From: JAFGJQ01 sp964586145
Lineage (GTDB): Bacteria; Planctomycetota; Phycisphaerae; UBA1845
Direction: 5' to 3'
Assembly (NCBI GenBank): GCA_964586145.1
Contig: CAZPHH010000010.1
Location: 10,878 to 74,877, forward strand
Length of the DNA stretch: 64,000 nt
The notes below the pieces were generated by a model, which saw only the letters and a list, made by a program, of their open reading frames with translations, was not told the origin of the DNA and did not search any database. This document shows, piece by piece, positions 59,659-64,000 of the stretch (positions within the stretch are counted from its first letter, which is position 1; each line of letters opens with the position of its first letter). A program made the position numbers and the translations under genes.

Positions 59659-62367
59659 TCACTTCCCCTTCTGCCATCTGCCGTACACCCCCAGCCACTT
59701 CAATGCCTCATCCGCCACCCAGATCGAGCTCGCAACCAGGATCACCAAAAGCCAGTCCGTCCACGACAGCCCGGTGGTGCCCAGCAGCATCTGTCCGACG
59801 GACGTGTGTACGGCCCCCACCTGCAGCAGAATGGCCGCCCCCACGCCCACAAGCAGCCACCGGTTGGTGAACACGCCGATGGAGAAGATGGACTGGTAAT
59901 TCGATCGCGCATTGAATGCCTGGAACCACTGGAACGCCGCCATCGTGGCGAAGGCGACGGTCTGCGCGTACGCCGCTTCGCCGCTCCGCAGCGCATACCA
60001 GAACACGCCCAGCGTGCCCGCCGCCATGAACGGCATGAGCAGCATCATGCGCAGGGCCAGTCGACGGTCCACGATGAATGCCCGGGGGTCTCGCGGCGGG
60101 TGTTTGAGAACATCCGCGTGCCGGGGCTCGACGCCCAGCGGCACCGTGCAGGCGCCGTCCGTCACCAGGTTGACCCAGAGAATCATCACCGCGGTCAGTG
60201 GCAGGTCCGAACCGAGGGCCAGGGCGCCCACCAGCGTGAGGACCTCTGCCAGGTTCGTCGTCAGGAGAAAGAACACCACGCGGCGCAGGTTGCTGTAAAT
60301 GACCCGGCCCTCTTCCACCGCATGGACGATCGTAGCGAAGTTGTCGTCCGTCAGCACCATGTCGGCAGCCTCCTTGGCCACCTCCGTGCCGGCCCGGCCC
60401 ATCGCCACGCCGATGTCCGCGCCCTTCAGCGCAGGCGCGTCGTTCACACCGTCGCCCGTCATCGCGACAATGTGCCCCTGCTCCTTCAACGCCTCCATCA
60501 GCTTGAGCTTGTGCGCCGGGGAGACCCGCGCGAACACGCCCCCGGCCAGGGCCGCCCGGGCGAGCTCGGGCTTGTCCATCGCCTCGATGTCCGATCCGGT
60601 CCGCACCGGCCCGTCTTCCGCGATGCCCACCTGGCGGGCGATCGCCAGCGCCGTGACCGCGTGATCGCCGGTAATCATGACCGGATGAATCCCCGCGCCC
60701 TTCGCATCGCGCACGGCCTGTGCGCTTTCCTCACGCGGCGGATCGAGCATTCCCCAGAGGCCGACAAGCGTCAGATCGCTTTCCACGTCCGCCGGCTCCA
60801 GCCCGTCCGCATCCGGCGGCATCTCCCGGTACGCACCGCCGATCACCCGCAAAGCGTCAGACGCGAACTGCCTGCCGATCTCGCCGATCTCCTCGCGAAG
60901 ACCATCGTCCAACGGCACCGGCCCGCCCGGCTTCAGCACATGCGAGCAGAACCCCAGGACCTTCTCCGGAGCGCCCTTGACATAGGCCACCCGCCCGTCG
61001 CCGCCCGGGTCCGGGTGAAGCGTCGCCATGTACTTGGCATCGCTGGAGAACGGAATCTCCCCAAGACGCCGGCCGTCCTCACGCATTGGTCCGATGTCCA
61101 GGCCGGCCTTTACCGCCACGGCCAGAAGAGCGCCTTCGCTGGGATTGCCCTCCACATTCCACCGCCCGTCCTCCTCCTTGATCTCGGCATTGTTCGACTG
61201 CACGCCGATCCGCAGAAGCCGCTCCAGGGCGTCGGGCCGCTCTCGCACCCGATCGCCGCCCGTTTCCCGCAACTCCCCCTCCGGCCGATAGCCGTCGCCG
61301 CTTGCCTCAAACGTCTGACCACCCGCCCAGAGCCGGCGAACGGTCATCTGATTCTCCGTAATCGTGCCGGTCTTGTCGGAACAGATGACCGTAGTGGAGC
61401 CCAGGGTCTCCACGGCCGACATACGCCGCACAATCGCATTGCGACCGGCCATGCGCCGCACGCCCAGGGCCAGGGTCACGCTGATCACGGCCGGCAGACC
61501 CTCCGGAATGGCCGAAACGGCAACGGCCACGGAATACATCAGCATCTCGACCCACCCGTGGCCCCGCAGCAGGCCCAGCCCGAACACCCCCACCGCCAGG
61601 GCCACCCCACCGCTTCCCAGCACAATGCCCAGCTTGTGCATCCGCTTCTGAAGCGGCGTGCTCTCCCGCCCGGTGGCCCGCACCTCCCCGGCGATTCTCC
61701 CCATGGCGGTCCGCATTCCCGTCTCGACCACCACCGCCCGGCCGCGGCCTCCGGTCACGCTGGTGGACATCCACACCATGTTCTGCCGATCGGCCATCGG
61801 TGTGTCTTCATCGACCCGCCCGGGCTGTTTGGCCACCGGCTGAGACTCACCGGTCAGGGCGGACTCGTCCACCTGCAGGTGATCCGCGGTCAGCAGTCGC
61901 GCGTCGGCCGCCAGTCGATCGCCCGTCTCGAGCAACAGAACGTCTCCGGGAACCACCTGGCCGGCGTCGACGTCAAGCGGCTTGCCGCTGCGCAACACCC
62001 GGGCATGCGGCGCGGCCATGTCCCGCAGCGCCCCCAGGGCGCCCTCCGCCCGCCATTCCTGAAAGAACCCGAGCAGGCTGTTCAGGACGATGACCCCGGC
62101 AATGACCGCCGCGTCCACTCGATGACCGACCAGCAGGGACAACACCGCGGCGCCCGCCAGCAGATAGATAAGGGGGTTATGCACTTGCTGCACCAGCAGA
62201 CGCAGCGGACCGACTCCCTCCTCCGCCGTCAGCGAATTGGGGCCCGTCTTCTCGAGCCGGTGTCTCGCCTCGTCGTCACTCAGGCCGTCCCGTTGACCGT
62301 CGAGTTGCTCGAGGGTTTCGTCCAGGTCCTTGGCATGCCAAGGATGCTCTCGCGCCTGATCGCTCAC
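59659..62367 (-). CDS. P-type cation-transporting ATPase (P2, Ca2+-type)
   Basis: A 902-residue P-type ATPase. N-terminal cation-ATPase domain 'HPWHAKDLDETLEQLDGQRD'; actuator 'VDESALTGESQPVAKQPG'; membrane motif 'VSAIPEGLPAVISVTLALGV' with the PEGL that marks Ca2+/Mn2+ pumps; phosphorylation site 'CSDKTGTITENQMTV' (Asp331); nucleotide domain 'KGAPEKVLGFCSH'; hinge 'MTGDGVNDAPALKGADIGVA'; and four C-terminal membrane helices. It exports cations, most likely Ca2+ or Mn2+, using ATP. GTG start at 62367 with GGAGG eight bases upstream; earlier frames add no family sequence. Confidence 0.95.
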   Translation of the reverse strand: MSDQAREHPWHAKDLDETLEQLDGQRDGLSDDEARHRLEKTGPNSLTAEEGVGPLRLLVQQVHNPLIYLLAGAAVLSLLVGHRVDAAVIAGVIVLNSLLGFFQEWRAEGALGALRDMAAPHARVLRSGKPLDVDAGQVVPGDVLLLETGDRLAADARLLTADHLQVDESALTGESQPVAKQPGRVDEDTPMADRQNMVWMSTSVTGGRGRAVVVETGMRTAMGRIAGEVRATGRESTPLQKRMHKLGIVLGSGGVALAVGVFGLGLLRGHGWVEMLMYSVAVAVSAIPEGLPAVISVTLALGVRRMAGRNAIVRRMSAVETLGSTTVICSDKTGTITENQMTVRRLWAGGQTFEASGDGYRPEGELRETGGDRVRERPDALERLLRIGVQSNNAEIKEEDGRWNVEGNPSEGALLAVAVKAGLDIGPMREDGRRLGEIPFSSDAKYMATLHPDPGGDGRVAYVKGAPEKVLGFCSHVLKPGGPVPLDDGLREEIGEIGRQFASDALRVIGGAYREMPPDADGLEPADVESDLTLVGLWGMLDPPREESAQAVRDAKGAGIHPVMITGDHAVTALAIARQVGIAEDGPVRTGSDIEAMDKPELARAALAGGVFARVSPAHKLKLMEALKEQGHIVAMTGDGVNDAPALKGADIGVAMGRAGTEVAKEAADMVLTDDNFATIVHAVEEGRVIYSNLRRVVFFLLTTNLAEVLTLVGALALGSDLPLTAVMILWVNLVTDGACTVPLGVEPRHADVLKHPPRDPRAFIVDRRLALRMMLLMPFMAAGTLGVFWYALRSGEAAYAQTVAFATMAAFQWFQAFNARSNYQSIFSIGVFTNRWLLVGVGAAILLQVGAVHTSVGQMLLGTTGLSWTDWLLVILVASSIWVADEALKWLGVYGRWQKGK

Positions 62368-62791
62368 GCCGGCGCCTCCTTCCTTGGGATCGGTGTTCCC
62401 GGCCAGGCAGGAACCTTCCACAGTCAGCCCGTTTTGCCGAACAACTCCACGGATTATCCCGCCGGCACGCAGTGGCGTCCACTCTCTTCGGCTCCGGCAC
62501 GATCCGTGCGGTAAGACGGGTGCAAGTAAAGGCACGGTGCAGCATTCGCCCGCGACCCATGCGACACGCACCGCAATGCAGCGCCACCCCGTGGCACTCA
62601 TGATTCTCAGCACGCCCATCGAACCGGGATCCGTACGCCGAGAACAATCGCCGAATTCCGTGAGATCCGTCAGTCCCGCCACCGGCGTTGTCGAATCACC
62701 CACCCCGGCGTACACTGCGGCCTTCGGCCGCCGCGACCCCGCCGTACGGGGCGCCCGCCCGGCCGCCGGGATTCAAGGAACCGCACCCCAT
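62368..62791. other. divergent intergenic region between the ATPase and UroD-like genes
   Basis: 424 bases without a supported gene. It must hold both promoters, but I see no convincing pair of boxes. Confidence 0.4.
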
Positions 62792-63916
62792 ATGGCATCC
62801 CTGACCTCGAAGGAACGCGTCTCTCGCACGTTGACCCGGCAGCCCGCCGATCGCGTCCCCCGGTATGACCGCTTCTGGTTCGAAACGGAGCTGGACTTCC
62901 GAAAGGCGCTGCACCTGGAGTTCCCGCCCGGCGTCGGCTGGGGCAACGCAGACGCCTGGGCGCATCGGCACGGCACCCTGTGGGAGCACTTCGGCTTCGA
63001 CCTGCTCGAGGTGGGCTGGCCGGACTATTGCCTGCGGCGGATGAAGCCCGAGGTCCTCGACGAGACGGACAACTGGGTCCTCCAGCGCGACGGCAACTGG
63101 GCGGAGCTCCGCTGGTGGAAGCATAAGATGGGCACGCCGGAGCACATCCGTTACGGCATCGACACGCCGCAGCGCTGGCAGGAGGTCCGCCACCTGATCC
63201 GGCCCACGCGCAACCGCATCCGCTGGGACGAGTTCCGGCCGCTCTTCCGCCGGGCCCGCGAGGCAAACCGCTTCGTCTGCTACGGCACGGTCGAGCCGTT
63301 CGAGATGATCAAGGACGTGCTGGGCCACGAAATCATGCTGATGGCCATGATCGAGGAGCCCGACTGGATCCACGACGTCTTCAGCACCTACACGGACGTG
63401 GCCGTCCGGCTCTTCCAGATGGCCGAGGCCGAGGGCATGGCTTGCGACGGCGCGTTCGTCTACGGCGACATGGCCTATCGCAACGGCCCGTTCATGAGCC
63501 CCGCGCACTATCGCGAGTTTCTCCAGCCCTACCACAAGAAGATGTTCGCCGAGTTCACGAAGCGCGGCATGCCGGTGATCTACCATTCCGACGGTGACAT
63601 CCGCCTGGTGCTGGACGACCTGATCGAGGCCGGCGTGTCCGCCATCAACCCGATGGAAAACAGCGCCAACATGGACCTGCGCGAATTGGCGCTGCGCTGG
63701 GGCGACCGGCTGTCGTTCGTTGGCAACATTGACGTGAAGGTGCTGGCGACGAACGATCCGGACCGGGTCCGCGAGGAAATCCGCGTCAAGATGGCCGCCG
63801 CCATGCCCAGGCAGGGCTACGTCTACCACTCCGACCATTCCGTCCCGCCCGGCGTCACGCTGGACACGTATCGCTTGGTTCTGGCCGAGGTGGACCGGAT
63901 CGGAAGGTATGAATGA
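62792..63916 (+). CDS. uroporphyrinogen-decarboxylase-family protein
   Basis: A 374-residue TIM-barrel protein of the UroD/MtaA-CmuA group: 'SLTSKERVSRTLTRQPADRV', 'LEVGWPDYCLRRMKPEVLDE', 'ANRFVCYGTVEPFEMIKDVL', 'DMAYRNGPFMSPAHYREFLQ', 'YHSDGDIRLVLDDLIEAGVS', 'NPMENSANMDLRELALRWGD', 'FVGNIDVKVLATNDPDRVRE' and 'YVYHSDHSVPPGVTLDTYRL'. True UroD residues for porphyrin binding are not evident; the group includes cobalamin-dependent methyltransferases, and many planctomycete copies have no known substrate. AAGGAA lies 11 bases before the ATG; a longer upstream frame is not family sequence. Confidence 0.85.
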   Translation: MASLTSKERVSRTLTRQPADRVPRYDRFWFETELDFRKALHLEFPPGVGWGNADAWAHRHGTLWEHFGFDLLEVGWPDYCLRRMKPEVLDETDNWVLQRDGNWAELRWWKHKMGTPEHIRYGIDTPQRWQEVRHLIRPTRNRIRWDEFRPLFRRAREANRFVCYGTVEPFEMIKDVLGHEIMLMAMIEEPDWIHDVFSTYTDVAVRLFQMAEAEGMACDGAFVYGDMAYRNGPFMSPAHYREFLQPYHKKMFAEFTKRGMPVIYHSDGDIRLVLDDLIEAGVSAINPMENSANMDLRELALRWGDRLSFVGNIDVKVLATNDPDRVREEIRVKMAAAMPRQGYVYHSDHSVPPGVTLDTYRLVLAEVDRIGRYE

Positions 63917-64000
63917 AGGAGGAAGGCACGAAGGCACGAAGAAAGGAAGGGACGGAGGGACGGAGGGACGAAGGGACGGAGGGACGGAGGGACGAAGGGA
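63917..64000 (+). repeat. degenerate purine-rich repeat directly after the UroD-like gene
   Basis: From the stop codon to the window edge the sequence is made of 7-8-base words such as GGCACGA, GGGACGG and AGGGACG. It shares AGGCACGAAGGCACGAAG with the tract after ffh. Confidence 0.75.

Noticed and set aside
59413..62514. 1033-codon plus-strand frame opposite the P-type ATPase
   Set aside because: Antisense of a complete ATPase, with His/Arg/Pro-rich text and no domain.
1..64000. CRISPR arrays, insertion sequences, integrases, rRNA genes
   Set aside because: Looked for regular spaced repeats, transposase or recombinase motifs and rRNA text on both strands and found none.

Overview
The window is high-GC bacterial DNA that reads best as Planctomycetota, probably a Phycisphaerae-like lineage. 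The pointers are a PEP-CTERM protein, a DUF2961 (GH172-type) secreted enzyme ending in a dockerin-like repeat, a TPR-fused sulfatase-like protein, a NagB/PIG-L fusion, SpmA/SpmB in a Gram-negative-style setting, and many lipoproteins. This is inference from gene content; there is no rRNA to confirm it. A 100-N scaffold gap (54925-55024) shows the contig comes from a draft or metagenomic assembly.

Layout. 0-6.4 kb: end of a TPR gene, two UPF0145 genes, a repeat-rich spacer, ffh, a TPR lipoprotein, and an ECF sigma / anti-sigma / exported Spy-like operon read leftward. 6.5-17 kb: rpmB with its own promoter and terminator, gatCA, an amidohydrolase, an MFS transporter, an SGNH lipoprotein, an S9-type peptidase lipoprotein, tRNA-Leu(UAG), a zinc-ribbon protein and deoC. 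17-24.5 kb: a small secreted protein, a GT2 + DUF2304 pair, then gcvT-gcvH followed by a NagB/PIG-L fusion and a sugar-nucleotidyltransferase-like beta-helix protein. 24.6-37.3 kb: smc, a hydrolase lipoprotein, a GAF-PP2C phosphatase, a kinase-like phosphotransferase, an HD protein, a tandem glycosyltransferase, a tandem GNAT protein and a phosphoesterase-PQQ propeller fusion.

The most striking region is 37.4-49.9 kb, a compact set of genes that look devoted to taking peptidoglycan stem peptides apart and recovering D-alanine: a lipoprotein fusing a DUF1460 amidase-like domain, a class-A-like SxxK domain and a C39-like peptidase; an overlapping lipoprotein fusing a VanX-type D-Ala-D-Ala dipeptidase, a transglutaminase-like domain and a beta-lactamase-type serine hydrolase; an N-acyl-D-amino-acid deacylase; SpmA and SpmB; alanine racemase; and a D-Ala-D-Ala carboxypeptidase (S13). 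A NamZ-type (DUF1343) exo-muramidase lies about 6 kb further on. The two multi-enzyme fusions and their grouping are the best candidate here for an undescribed system.

Immediately after dacB sits a hipB-hipA toxin-antitoxin module, bracketed by a ~380-bp direct repeat of the dacB 3' end (299 bp of it identical), so the module looks like a recent insertion. The right end holds a sulfatase-TPR protein, the gapped PEP-CTERM gene, namZ, the GH172-dockerin gene, a P-type cation ATPase and a UroD-family protein. Related purine-rich degenerate repeats directly follow the stop codons of the first long gene (ffh) and the last gene (UroD-like).
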